The notes: generated by a model from the sequence alone, not told the origin. A stretch of 64,000 nt of DNA from Ancylostoma caninum (GCA_037903475.1 JBAJFG010000070.1:248001-312000), one strand, 5' to 3'. Positions 12,857 to 24,183 are shown, counted from the stretch's first letter. Numbers and translations: made by a program.

Positions 12857-13017
12857 CTATGTCGGTTTGTTACGATACTTTTTATTCGTTGAAACCTTAT
12901 AAGGAGGGGTAGGTGGCCTACATTTTGTGAGTATTTCTTCCTTGATGGTTAGTGCAGCATATTTCCTGATTCCTGCCTGCGAAAGCCAGTCATTCTTGCG
13001 TTTTCCCATGTCAACTT
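12857..13017 (-). CDS. Candidate terminal exon, unidentified
   Basis: On the minus strand an acceptor (gcggaattttcag, AG at 13,019-13,018) opens a frame that starts after two bases with VDMGKRKNDWLSQAGIRKY. It stays open to a TAG at 12,859-12,857. A donor-like ataag/gtttca lies inside it, so the exon may end earlier. The composition is hydrophilic and basic. No family is recognised. The overlapping plus-strand frame at 12,927-13,229 is hydrophobic and T-rich, more typical of an antisense shadow. Confidence 0.35.
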
Positions 13018-14405
13018 CTGAAAATTCCGCAGGCGAGTTAGATTCGCGCTGTCGATTAGACGCTGGAGGGATGGTCGTTCTTCAGACTATCTCAGCCCAT
13101 TATATTCTTCTCATTCTCCAAACTTTCACTTTTAGTGTTCTTTTGTTGTTTTCTCATTCAGCGGCTTCTTTGAATTCCAGAAGGAGTATTCGAAAAAAAA
13201 CGCTCAGAAAGAATTGCTGCTGTCCATAGATTTCAAATGTGGGTTCATTATCAGACTAGGTGTTGAATTCGCCTGAAATTCAAAAATTCTTGTGATCGCA
13301 ATAGTAGTCCTCCAGGGAAGTGCGTTTTCCTGGAATTTCTCGTTTATGTAGTGTCTCTTTGACATTGAATTTTGTTAGATGGTAGTCGTAGCATTGAACA
13401 TCACTGCTTCTAATACTATTTTGATTTCCTCTCAAAACTTCTGCACATTTCGACCATGATGGGACTACTGCTACTATTCTGAAGTAAAATTATCTTAGTC
13501 TACCGTGTGACTGTCCTTAAATCTTGAATTGTCTCCGACCTTATTTTTCGTTTTCCTCCCCTCCTGCTCGCGAAGCATTAAATCAATATCATACTGAAAG
13601 CAGATTGACTGCCAGAACAAATCAGAAGCTTCTCCTGAAAACATGCCAGTATCTACTTTCTACTTCTTCGTATGTAGGTCATATCCTGGTTCCTTTTCCT
13701 TTTCTCTTTGGTTAACCTTAGAAGGCTCCCCTACCTATCCCAGCCGATCTTTTTCCATGTCACCTGTCGCAACCAATTTATCTTTTTCCGAGAAGGAGAG
13801 GGGGACAAGTTAGCATTCATTGAAGACATAAGAAGAACCCCCAAAAATGAAACGTTAAGTAACGAGAAAGTTTCAAATATCTTCAAATCTTTGGTTACTG
13901 ATTCTATATTTCGGTTCAATGCAGTGGTAGGATTGATCATAACGGTCACTTATCGTGAACTATCACTTTGATTGAAATTGCTAGCTTTAGGTGCTCCCTC
14001 CAACGAATGCATGTACTATGAGCAGTTCTTCTTGAGAAACAATATTGAGGGAACCAAGAGAAAATCAAAAATCCGATAAATTGTCCACGTTTATTTTCCA
14101 CCAAAATTCCAGCAAAAAACAACGAATGAGTAGTTTCTCAAACTTGGGTGATTAAACCTATCCTGACGTTACTGGGCAAACGATGAACACGTGAAATGTG
14201 CTAGCAATTCAGAGTCATTGACACTAGGAGAATGATCTAATGTTCAAACCGAGAATTTAATTTTCGCCTTCATTTTATATTTAATTTTAGCTTTAGTTTA
14301 TAACCCTCACTTCAATGAATTGCTTTTTCCCTTAGGAGTGCACAAACGAATCAATCGATAGATCTGATAAGTCCCATGTTCTTCTGTTGTAAAACCTAAA
14401 AACTT
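13018..14405. other. No supported gene
   Basis: AT-rich spacer. Short frames occur around 13,708-13,971 on both strands, without motifs or clear splice pairs. Confidence 0.5.
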
Positions 14406-14461
14406 ATCTCTTCTGCTGTTTTGCCTTACAAGTTGTTATAAGCACTCTTTATTTGCCGATC
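14406..14461 (-). repeat. Inverted copy of Penelope-like element tail
   Basis: This 56-bp segment is the reverse complement, with few mismatches, of 15,161-15,217 (shared core agtgcttataac followed by tgtaaggcaaaac). It joins directly to truncated element coding sequence. Terminal repeats in inverted orientation are a known habit of Penelope-like elements. Confidence 0.75.
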
Positions 14462-14920
14462 CTAATCAACATCCCTAATGACAATATCAGACGGCAGTTG
14501 GTCCGAAACAGGCTTTATGATAGAACATGTAACACGGAACACTGCGTTGTATGTCCATGTGGTAAAAATGTGGATTGCGCTAGAACGGGAGTTGTCTGCC
14601 AAATCGAATGTTTGAGCTGCCATGCACACATCAGTGGGACCGGTCGACTGCTTCATGTACGAATAAATGAACATCTGGCTAATAAAAGACGGGGAAGTTT
14701 GCTCAAACCACTTGGGAAGCAAAGACGCGACGACCATGATGGTGACGATTGCGAAGTAGCGTGCACAATTCTGGCCCCCAGAAATCTCGGCAAGGAAAGC
14801 CCTCGAGGCATTCTAGATCTCAGCACGGAATCCAAGGATGAACAACAGATACGAGCACACGACAACCAGTGACTTGATGCTGTTCCTACCATTATGCGAC
14901 CTATAATATTGTCACCTATA
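14453..14920 (+). pseudogene. Penelope-like element, GIY-YIG endonuclease remnant
   Basis: The frame shows the linker and endonuclease end of a Penelope-like retroelement. Near its start is RRQLVRNRLYDRTC, then paired cysteines (CVVCPCGK, later CQIECLSC), then the degenerate GIY-YIG core HISGTGR followed by RINEHL. The usual second part (PLG..R..H..., then an E/F-rich helix) follows but breaks near 14,790, and the C-terminal DLMLFLPLCDL is in another frame, so the copy is frameshifted. The Tyr expected in the YIG core is absent. The reverse transcriptase domain is missing: this is a 5'-truncated, dead copy. The family call rests on my recognition of motif order, not a search. Confidence 0.7.
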
Positions 14921-15217
14921 GAATAGCATGAACTGAGCAATGCTCACTCATCCGCTGGTGACAGTCCAGTATTGTGGAGCGGATACATCCTCCGCCCATT
15001 GGTGGGATACTTGGTGAGTTCGTCTCCCAGGTCGGGCGTTTACAGTTAGCTAGTCGAGAGGAGTCGAATGCACCGTTCAGAAGAGGGGTTTGATGGTGTA
15101 GATCGACTTTGCGCAGAAACTGACCCACTTTCAGGCCTTGATAACGGCGTGTAGCCGAAGCGTCGGCTAATAAGGAGTGCTTATAACAGCCTGTAAGGCA
15201 AAACAACAGAAAAAATC
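14921..15217 (+). mobile_element. Penelope-like element 3' non-coding tail
   Basis: Sequence after the endonuclease remnant is non-coding and ends in the 57-bp arm (15,161-15,217) that is inverted at 14,406. It contains a hairpin-forming segment near 15,141-15,170 (cggc gtgta gccg followed by aagc gtcg gc) that resembles hammerhead-type motifs described for this element class, but key core bases do not fit. The minus-strand frame here is a shadow. Confidence 0.55.
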
Positions 15218-15904
15218 GATAGATCGATAAATCGAATTCATGCAGCAGCTATGTTCACTATTCATTCTGCATTGTTTTCTCGTTTTTTTGCACCATTAAT
15301 GGAAATCGCCAGTTTCCGTTCATAACCGACCAGCTGCAGATGGCACTTTATTCCTAATAAATGCCATCATCGAGGACAACAAAACGTTCGTTTGCTATTT
15401 GTTCAGCTCAAATCCAGCCTCTCGTCGTCTACTATCCACGAGCTATTGAAGCTCTCAGTCGGAGTACTTGTTTTGTCAGAATTTCTCTGCCATTGTGACG
15501 CTAGTTACTCGAGCGGCACTCATTCATAGTCCCATCGCATCCATTGGATTCGTACCTGCACGTGTCCTTGTCATGGCACCATTACGTAAGAACTGGTCAT
15601 CAGAGCAATTATACAGTGACATACGCATTCTGGTGATTCCAACCAAAGTTTTCGCCACGGCACAGCTGGTACGGCTCCATATTTCGCGCTTTCTGGAATT
15701 TCTGGATTTTATCACCTTAGCCGTTATCCACACAGGATTCCCGCCCACTTTTATTTGCAAGTGGTGCAGCCAAGCAAAACTGATTTGAAAGTCCTGCAAA
15801 ATGGCAATTTTATGGCAATTACTGCCTATACTTATTGAATATAAAGCTCTCAATGTCCAAGAGCATAAGCCTTACGCTCTCAAATCCATCTAGCAGTCAG
15901 CCAC
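15218..15904. other. Open on both strands, no firm gene
   Basis: Plus (15,468-15,788) and minus (15,524-15,853) frames of about 107 codons overlap fully. The minus strand has donor-like gtaatgg and gtgataa sites, but no acceptor at a workable distance. No domain is visible on either strand, so I leave it uncalled. Confidence 0.4.
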
Positions 15905-16880
15905 AATACTACGGTTCGTTTACCCCTTTGTCCAAGGGTCATTAATCATTTTGAAATGAAATAGCATTACCGATGTTTGCAGCATTGATTCGAAGTGTTT
16001 CCCCTGGATAAATATTTCTCCAGATGGGGTAAGTTGTGATCAGTACATGGCCGGGTAAACAAATGGAATTATTGGAAGACTGGGTTGTGATAGGATTATC
16101 CACGGGTAACGGCTGGTTATAGACAATGTCACTTGTGGCTAAATATGCTGGTATGTGACAGATGAAAGGTAAATTCAGGTGGGTTTATAGGTTTATCGTG
16201 CTTAGTATCAATGATTCTTCCGATCCTGGCTCACTTCAAATAGAGCACAGATGCATAATCCAGATTACCCATGGTAAATGCACAAACGTGCCCAGATTAA
16301 CCCTCTACCTGGCTCCCTTCAACATAATTACCAGTACGTGACGGTATCTATGTCCAGCTATTAGCCATGAGTGATCATACCATGAGTGGAGTCTACCCAT
16401 CCTTCTAGTGATTCATCCGGACACAGTTTGTTTTATTTTACCACGGCCAACCTGTTACTTACACAAGTTACCCTTTACCTGACACCCATCAAGATGTTCC
16501 ATACGTGACGTCCACGTATACCAAGCAGCCAGTGGCGGACGCAGGCCCCCCCCTGAGAATGGGTCGTCAAATTTTCGGAATTACTTTACAATACAAATAA
16601 AAATCTTGCATTAGTTTATTTTCAATTTTTTATTTTTATTATTGTTTTTAATATAATTTTTATTCATTGTTTATTATTATAGTTAATGTTTTTATTAATT
16701 TTACCTTCCATCTGGGTCCCCAAAGCGGCGGAGACCCCACTTTTTTTTTCCCACGCCCCCTCCCGCCCACTTTCTGCGTGCGCCACTGCAAGCAGCCACC
16801 CTTGGGTAATCATATCCATGAGTATGAGCTTACCAATCCTTCCACTGATAAATTTGAATACAATACTCAGTTTCCTTACC
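15905..16880. repeat. Degenerate cluster of the TTACCC repeat
   Basis: Many TTACCC, TACGTGACG and CATGAGTAT motifs recur here (16,260-16,320, 16,330-16,400, 16,490-16,530, 16,795-16,860) in the order seen at 5.8 and 45.0 kb. The cluster seems to hold two or more decayed units. The last is split by the hAT-type MITE at 16,530-16,788. Confidence 0.6.
16530..16788 (+). mobile_element. hAT-type MITE, copy 1 (nested, 8-bp TSD)
   Basis: The element opens with cagtggcggacgcag and closes with ctgcgtgcgccactg, a 15-bp terminal inverted repeat with one mismatch. Both ends abut the same 8-mer, caagcagc (16,522-16,529 and 16,789-16,796). An exact 8-bp duplication plus CAG-type TIRs points to hAT transposase. 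The interior is AT-rich (attactttacaatacaaat...) with a C-run after the left TIR. It has no coding capacity. It interrupts an older TTACCC repeat; removing it and one 8-mer gives the arrangement at 44.98 kb. Confidence 0.9.
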
Positions 16881-16915
16881 ATGTTTATACGAGCAGAGAC
16901 ATCCACACTGAATTA

Positions 16916-17084
16916 CTATTGTTGCCTGCGTCTATAGGTAACTGCTAGGTAGTAAAACGTAGTATAACGTGGAGGTTGCTCAAGAAACTGGTTACTCGAT
17001 CGATAGGGGCTGTGTGTCCAGCCCTCCACATGAATGCTTAGAATTCGGCACGCTGTACGAATCCGACGCGGTGGTCTTTCTTCT
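16916..17084 (-). CDS. Candidate second exon of a minus-strand gene
   Basis: A minus-strand acceptor (gcttattcacag) starts this frame one base before GAA, completing the codon left by the donor at 17,236. The intron would be 151 nt. The reading starts EERPPRRIRTACRILSIHVE and runs to TAG at 16,918-16,916; a gtaacc donor-like site inside could end it sooner. Another frame in the same segment (RRKTTASDSYSVPNSKHS...) is also open. No family is recognised. Confidence 0.3.
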
Positions 17085-17235
17085 CTGTGAATAAGCATTC
17101 GTCGACTGGTGACAACTGACATAAATACCCCATACTCGGCAGGGGTTTGAGAAAAACGGGAGCGAATCGTTTGGTGCTTTCGTAGTCGAGTGAAAGTTCT
17201 CTAAAATTAGCAACAATGACTTCTTAACAACTTAC

Positions 17236-17477
17236 TTTTCAACTTTCTCTTGATACACGTGAATGTTCAATGTTTTGTGGTTCCTAAATGGCTTTAAAAG
17301 GCTTTCAAACGTTATAACTTGGGTAAATACGGATTTTCCGACTTCAACCCTGGGATTTATGGGATTTATAATCAAAGATTTACTACGAGCATTATCTACA
17401 TACCTACGCCTTCTCTTTGCGAGAGTAAGGCTGTCGATATACTCGTCGAGGAGTATAGCACCTAGCATCGCTGCCGC
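17236..17477 (-). CDS. Candidate minus-strand exon, unidentified
   Basis: The segment runs from an acceptor (gtcttctatgtag) to a consensus donor (gtaagttg) and is open for 80 codons plus two bases, phase 0 to 2. It begins AAAMLGAILLDEYIDSLTLA, then RRRR and a mixed hydrophilic stretch. The ATG four codons in could be a start if the acceptor is a trans-splice site. No domain is recognised. A plus-strand frame (17,263-17,511) overlaps and has its own donor-like gtaaggc, so strand is not certain. Confidence 0.38.
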
Positions 17478-19216
17478 CTACATAGAAGACTTCGTTTTTG
17501 ATACGTATTGATTGTGGGCAGCCCGATGTCGGCGACTCACCATTTGCAATCAATACGCATCAAAAAGTTGAGCAGCTCTGGCGACGGAGATGCTAGATAC
17601 TGTATTTCTGAAATTGTGTGCGAGCAGACTAAAATTTACCCTCCTGAACTGAAAAAAAACTAATGTATGGGTTAAATGAAGGGGGTTATCAGTGAATCTA
17701 CAGCATAAAAAGGAAGATTCCAAGTTTTTCTTCAATGTCTCCAGTTTCCCTCGAAAATAGGGTCCGCTTGCAACGAAGAGGGTTTCTGATGGATCAGTAC
17801 CACCACTAAAAGCGGGTTACTGGCAATAAACTATAAAATGTAAATAAATAAACATCTGCTTGAGAGCGTGACTTCATGCACGTTACTTTCGAAACGTCAG
17901 CACTGCTACTATGTGGAATAAGGATTCACCTGTTTTCCAGCATAGCCAGTGTGGGGCTATGGCATTAGTAAGCTAAGCACGAGTAAGCTATTGGAGCCTA
18001 CTAAACGGCTTGGGCACTGCAGAGGAAAGAATCTGCGACAAACATCAAGGAAGCCACAATTCCAGCCCAGTTCAGAGCGCGAACTTGGCTACGATGGTCA
18101 AGGAGGGGTTTTTCTTACCCAGATATTGTCATATATTTATCCTTTTCAACGTTTTGCCTAGTGTAATAGTGCATAAATACTATAGGTATAGATGTGAATG
18201 CAAATGCTGGATAATAATCCAAGAACAGCAAGAATTTTACTATTTAGTACAGCACTTGGATAACAAATATGTCGTTCTTTGGCTGATAAATTGTGTAGGT
18301 AAAGGATACCATTCGGCTCGGCGTCCCAGGATTTAGTCAGTGACTGTCCATTGGTATTGTTAGTCTTGTTAATATTGATGTACTTGTGATGATGGTGCAA
18401 TTAGTTGTAAGGATTAAGGTCTTTATCGCCCAAAGCTACCGATTAAAGAAGTTGGAGAGTCTTCACTTTATCAGCCAAAGAACTACATAGTGAAGCTCAG
18501 AGACAGAGAAATAGTGAACAAATATGTCTCTAAGCTCTTTCTTTTTTCACTCTGTTTCTGAAATTCCGCTTTCGTAAACGTTTCCTACCCGGAAAGTAGT
18601 TTCCATATCGTTGAAAGCCTACTTCTATTCACTACCTGTAACCACTTCACTGGAACTAAGCCCTCCCTCACATGTACATAATGTGGTTTTCAAGTATACG
18701 AGGTTATGGTGTAGTTACGGCGTCGGCAACCGTGACCGTGGATTCAGCGGTTTTTCTTCTTCCTCTTGGAGTGCGGTTTGAGGAGTGGAGGTTCTTCATT
18801 TAGGTATAGATGTGTCGAAACTGCTGCTTTTCTGCTAACTTTCTCACCTAATCTGTGCTCTTCTCGAATGTGGCTATTTGAATGGAAACATTCGTTTTGT
18901 TTGTAATTGTTCTCTGCTATCGCTATCTCTTATTAACGTCCAGGGATTTCAAAATAGGCCACATATGTATGTCCGGAAGAGGTGCTCGTCAGCGAAAAAA
19001 TTAGCTGCCATTATTCAAAGTACCCAATCTCTTTCAAACCCTGTCCATGAAACTATTACGGTTGAGTATCTATCCAACCAGTTCTAAACCATTAACTTTT
19101 TCGTCTCTATTCTTGACAAATTATTTCACAACTTGTCATGAAGGCTTTTGATCGTGCTTTTTCTGCTGAAAGTGTATGCTCAATTCAGAATGTACTCATA
19201 TCGTAGGATACTGCTC
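17478..19216. other. No supported gene
   Basis: AT-rich spacer with short frames. The frames at 17,949-18,336 lack motifs and splice pairs. Nothing repetitive was recognised. Confidence 0.45.
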
Positions 19217-19486
19217 CTATTTCTTGTCCAGAAATCGGAAACTGTCTGAATCTATGGGAGTAGCCGAAATTAAATTTTGAAGCAAGTTGGAAAGCCATGA
19301 GAGAGAAAATTTCAAAGCAACCAATCGATCATTCTTAATTTTTCTTTTGGAAATGCCTAAAGGTGTGCTTTTGCAATTGTCCACTTGGAAATGTTTGAAC
19401 TCAGACACAGTTTTCCTGCGTGATTGGGACCCGAATTCTTTCGACCGGTCAGTTCGAAATTTGTCCTGGCTACTTTGAAACAACAA
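19217..19486 (-). CDS. Possible minus-strand exon, unidentified
   Basis: An 89-codon minus-strand frame ends at a TAG at 19,219-19,217. It is Lys/Ser-rich (for example FGSQSRRKTVSEFKHF) and ends SDSFRFLDKK. Possible acceptors ttgtttcaaag and tagccag lie at its upstream edge. A second minus-strand frame (19,357-19,620) overlaps it with a donor-like gtagcc. Without homology the call is weak. Confidence 0.25.
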   Translation of the reverse strand: MLFQSSQDKFRTDRSKEFGSQSRRKTVSEFKHFQVDNCKSTPLGISKRKIKNDRLVALKFSLSWLSNLLQNLISATPIDSDSFRFLDKK

Positions 19487-21187
19487 TCAACAGCAGCGTC
19501 GTAAAGCAAGAACCATCCTGAAACTGGCTTAAGTTGGAACGCGGACGAGGAATTCCTCGAAATATCACTAATATTAATTGTTTTTTGTATATTTTTTTTT
19601 CGTATTTTCCTGTCATGCACTGTCTAGCTTATACATTGACCCTTAGCTTGTTTGCTTTCACCTAATATTTTCATGAGAAAACAATTTTCTGGGCTATGTT
19701 TCGAGTTTTTTTTTCCATTATAGCAACCCTTATAAGAAGTATCATTATCCTTTACAGCTTAGAGGAACTGTACATGCCCTTAATGCATCTTGCTCGTTAC
19801 TTGTCCTCTGAAGTATTTCACCCGTAAGAATCTTTTTCACTGAGTACGCCGACAGTATGTATCTGTTCCACCTCATTCTTCCACCGCCATCTCTCACAAA
19901 ACTAGTTGTATGGGAATTTTCTTGTTTGCTAGCAGAAATACTACTTCTGAACGTTCTTTTTATTCCCATACGCATGCGTGAACATGTGCTCCTGTTGCTC
20001 TCTAGGAAACGCTAACCTGGTCTGGAGCTGCTACTAATTCTTTGCGTGCTCCAGTGTGGAGGAGTTGTGGCCTGATAGTAATTTTCATGTCTTTGCTTTC
20101 TGCTCCTTTCCCATAGGTTGCAGACAAATGGCACATTTTCCTTCCTATCCATATGTTTCCTTTTCTTAGCGACTTGTCGAGAATCTCATTCTGGACGATG
20201 GTCTCTCAAGCATCTTCTCTACATCTGAGGGGAAAATGTTTATCGTTTAATCTCCATGTTCCTTCTTCTCTGAACCTGGGCATTCCGCGATATGAATTCT
20301 ATACTGTGTTTAGCCGGACCAGGTTGTTAGTGTTAGTGGATATATTTATTATTGTTTCGCCTGACGTTTCGACGTGACCGTCATCTTCGGAGGCCTAATG
20401 TTTATCGTTTTCCCTGCACCTTGGTACTCAGATGTTCAACAATTTCAATTAGAATCGAGATGATAGGTTCCAGACTTCTCTTCCTTTTTTGAAGTAATTT
20501 CCTGTTCCTGAATACTTATTTCTTTTTTCTTTGCTCACATAGGCGATTGTTTCTGATCCGTTGATTTTATTTTGAATGGGACTCGTTGCATCTGCGGTAC
20601 GGTAAATAAATAAGTAAACAAATAAATGAATAGCTAAATATGTAAGTATATGAATATTTCTAAACTTCTCTTGTTCGAATTTCATTGACTCAAGAGGTGA
20701 GGTATTGCATTTTTTGAGCAGTCCAATTATTTAAAAATCTGTCAATTTCGATTAATCGATATTTCGAACATTCACGATACAGGATTTTAACATCATTCAT
20801 AGTTATTCTATTTCGAGCACGCTGTGACGAGTACACAGAATTTTTCAAAAATTCGTTAATTTTTTATGAAAGATTCCGCTCGGTATCACAGTTTATTTCA
20901 TGGTCGGTTGCGCTGCCGATTTTCATGTTCGGCTTTCAAGCATTCAAGTAATTTTCTATAAGCTAGGCTGTCTCAATCCGCAAGAACTGGGAACTTCGTA
21001 AGTACATCTGACCTAGACATTACACCTGTACTTTTCTCCCATCAGCTGATAATTGACAGCTGATCATCCATCTCTTCATTATCGATAGATCTTTAATTCT
21101 CTAGCACTACGCCGCGTCCCATCCACTTTCCGCAATCACTTCACAGTAGTAAACTACCTGCTTCACCCAATTACTCATCCGTAGTTC
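19487..21187. other. No supported gene; one short hairpin motif
   Basis: AT-rich, T-rich on the plus strand. A hairpin-containing motif lies at about 20,358-20,395 (minus strand gacg gtca cgtc gaaacgtcagg). Small AAAT-type and inverted ATCAGCTGAT motifs occur at 20,600 and 21,044. Nothing else is recognised. Confidence 0.45.
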
Positions 21188-21665
21188 CTAGTGATTACCC
21201 AACGCCTCGGCAGCCTGCCCTCTGCGGACAACGAGCAGACGAGCGATTCGCTGAAGGTCGCAGCTGGACCAGTCGCGGCCCGTGTGCACTCCATCTGGGC
21301 TAATTTTAGGCGCACGCAAATGTTCCGCTGCGTAATGAATTCCATTCAGCAGGTGGCAATTGTTCATCGTACTACTTCTCGTGGTCCTCAGCACCCAACC
21401 CCCCCCCGTCAGCCAGATCGATCAGGGTCATTCGCGGGCGAATTGCCTCCTCAACATGCGCGACTGGTTCTTGTGTTGCTGCAGGGAAATCCCCCCCCTC
21501 CTTGTTCCTGTCGTCGGCGAACGGTGGCGACTTTTGCCTCGCCGGCTTGTGGATCGTTTTTGCGTTGTCCACGATGAGTGAATGATGTTTATCGATTGAT
21601 TCGCAAGATGATTCAAGGTTATCATGTTGAGCAATCAGCTCGGCACTCGTCGGGTAATCCCACAT
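21188..21665 (-). CDS. GC-rich segment, possible coding, strand uncertain
   Basis: This block is clearly GC-richer than its surroundings and open over long stretches on both strands. On the minus strand one frame (21,372-21,665) begins MWDYPTSAELIAQHDNLESS. A second, after an acceptor-like ttcattacgcag, begins RNICVRLKLAQMECTR. I could not link them in phase. On the plus strand a 128-codon Pro/Arg-rich frame overlaps. C/G runs (21,403-21,410, 21,489-21,496) could hide indels. It could be an exon pair, a decayed gene or promoter-proximal DNA. Confidence 0.28.
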
Positions 21666-23785
21666 TCATCAGATATTCACGCCAATAGCCGTGGACGCCC
21701 CGTAACTGGCCCGGCGAGTACAGCTCAGAATTTGCGGGGGCTCTGTGGGAAACTCGTCCCAGTTGATCTCCCCGTTCCCACCGAGTTCATTTCTTACTGT
21801 ATTCAACAGCATCTTAGAGCAATCTGTCTTCTCTCCTCGGATTTCTTCTCGTTTTCTTTTTTCTGTGCTGACCAGGTGGTCTCATAGGACACAGAACTTT
21901 GTCCGAACTCTGGATTCTCATCTGTTCCTTGGCATTTCTTGAGATTCCTTGTGAAATAATTCGCTTCCACCACATGCGTTCGTTGTTTACAGCGGTAATC
22001 CGCCAAGTGGATAATTTTATTCCGGCTTTCCGTCCACCAGTGAGTTTTTAACTCAGAGATCTTTGTTTAGGCGTTGTTTATCCAGTTACCAACATCCTTG
22101 TCCCTACTGTACATAATTATCCAAATGGATCTATTTTTGTTTTTTGTAGAACTAGTGATGTACCATTTTGTTATCAAACAAAAATATTGTCACGAAATAA
22201 TATTAACCCACCTTGAATGATTAATATGCTGAATGTCTGAGCGCTTCAAGTGAGCTCGACCTGCGAAAAGTTGCTTCAGGTAGATTTGTTCAGCTATGGA
22301 ATCAATCTAGCAGCTCCAATCAAATTTTACGCACAGTCATAGCCGTAGGATCTGAAAAATTTCGCGGGATTCGCGTCTTTCGCGGGATTTGCGGGATTTT
22401 CTCGCAACTTGCTTAAAATGATTTATTTTGAAAGGGAAAAGAACTATGGGCTCTTATACAATGTCCTGCTCATGCTCACACACTAATCGCATGCGATTTC
22501 CAGCAGCTGTCAGCAAACATTTCATTTGTAGGTGATGCGCAGGACTAGCTTATTATCGAACTAACTACTATTTATCTGTTCCTTAATAGGCAATAGAAAT
22601 GAGAGAACGTATTGACATTATCTTTGCGTTGTTATTTCATCAGAGGAGGCGGCAAGACCATGGAATGCCGGACAAAGTGGCTTCTCTATGTAAATTTCTC
22701 TTCCCGTTTCATGTCTTCTGAATATCTCATTTTATTCTCCTAGAAAACTACTTGTATGCGAAGATTCTTCCGAAAATACGTATGTGGAAATGTACTCGTT
22801 AGAAAATGCAATTAGAAATGCACAAAAAGCCCACCTTTTGTCACACACACCTCACCGCCTTGCTAGTACCAATTGGGATGCCGAATTTTGCAGGAAATTT
22901 CTTACTAAAATTCGCTTTAACTGATGGTTTTATTCCACCAGTCCAATATCCCAAAATTTCAGGATTTTTTACATGGTTTTTTCTCTTTCTACATACATGT
23001 CATTACAAAGAAAACTTCACTTTGTTATCGTACTCTGAACTTCTGTACCATTGTAGCCCCATCCATGGTTGAAATCACCGTGGGTTTGATAACCTGGTGG
23101 GCTAAACGCGGGACAGTCGAGAACGGACACCTTAATAGGAGACAACGGTGGGGTATTCGGGCGTTAATGGGGGCCACCATCAGATGCGGACCGATTCCAT
23201 GGCGAAGCGGCTTGAGGCACCTACCTACACATAAAGGGCGCATGTTTTTATATTTTCTACGAGTAGTTCGAGTTGTTTCTTTCTTTTCCATACTTTGGTT
23301 GTTTCCACGCCTTTCTTTCTGCTCACTTAATAGGTAAATTATTGGCACATTCCCCTCACCCATGCATCATACCTCATTCTCTCTCAGAGCACTAGAATTT
23401 CAATAAACTAACTTTTTCCAGGGAGGGAATGTGCAGTAAGAAGGGAAACGTGGTACGGGAAATACTTTATGACTACTTTGTTCGTTGATACTCAATAAAT
23501 TCCATTAGTTCATCGGGGATCAGATCATTTTTGACATTTATTCACCCGTACGTACATACGTATCTGCAGAATATTTGTATGAAGAAAACGATTCGCAATT
23601 TCAGATGGGAAATGAATCGAAAATTGTTGAATACATCATTTTCACTGTTAATTTTTCATGAGAATGTCATGTGAGCATATCATTGGCTGAACATTCTGCG
23701 TTCTTCCTTTCTTTCCTTTTGAATGCCTTTTTTACGAATTTCCTTGGTTTCGAACATCAAACTTATTTACGTAGCTTGGCCATTA
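21666..23785. other. No firm gene
   Basis: Mostly AT-rich. The 23,055-23,245 patch is GC-richer and open on both strands (137 and 112 codons) but has no motif, and may be a decayed repeat. The remaining frames are short. Confidence 0.4.
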
Positions 23786-24063
23786 TCATGGAAGTAACAG
23801 TTTCCTGTGGAAATTTCCCAGAACAACACCGCGATTTTCGCTGTGCGCTGGTGTTTTTATTGAATTTACGACCAGACCGGAGACAGGTTTCTCTTTCTCA
23901 TAGAGCGTCCATTTCGAAAGGTCGTCTTGTTGAGCGTCCCGGGAGTCTGCCGCTGCCTCGTTTTTGTCATTCCTCCCACGACACGCTGGCAGGGAAACAT
24001 CGGCCGCGCTTGGGCAATTTTCGGGGAGCCTGGACGGGGTGCTTTCTTTTCTAGGGACCCTGG
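23786..24063 (-). CDS. Possible minus-strand exon, unidentified
   Basis: The minus strand is open in two frames after an acceptor-like gagacttccag. One (VPRKESTPSRLPENCPSAAD..., Ser/Asp/Lys-rich) and one basic (...GGMTKTRQRQTPGTLNK). A donor-like gtaaattc lies at about 23,878. The second frame would join in phase to a donor after codon 17 of the frame at 24,468. Both readings have acceptable codon use, so the frame is unresolved. Confidence 0.28.
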
Positions 24064-24183
24064 AAGTCTCTTGGTGCGGTAGAACATTGCTACTCATTGT
24101 GAGATTCACGCTAATTTTGAAATAAGCCCTTCTGTTATCCACTCCCCACCTTGACCCTAGGTTTTATCTTAGGACTTCCTATG

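Noticed and set aside
16021..16040. Consensus-like donor gtaagttg at about 16,030
   Set aside because: It lies inside the degenerate TTACCC repeat cluster with no open exon before it.
23055..23245. Possible tRNA- or SINE-like patch
   Set aside because: Checked for A and B box order and a cloverleaf by eye; no convincing fold or second copy in the window.
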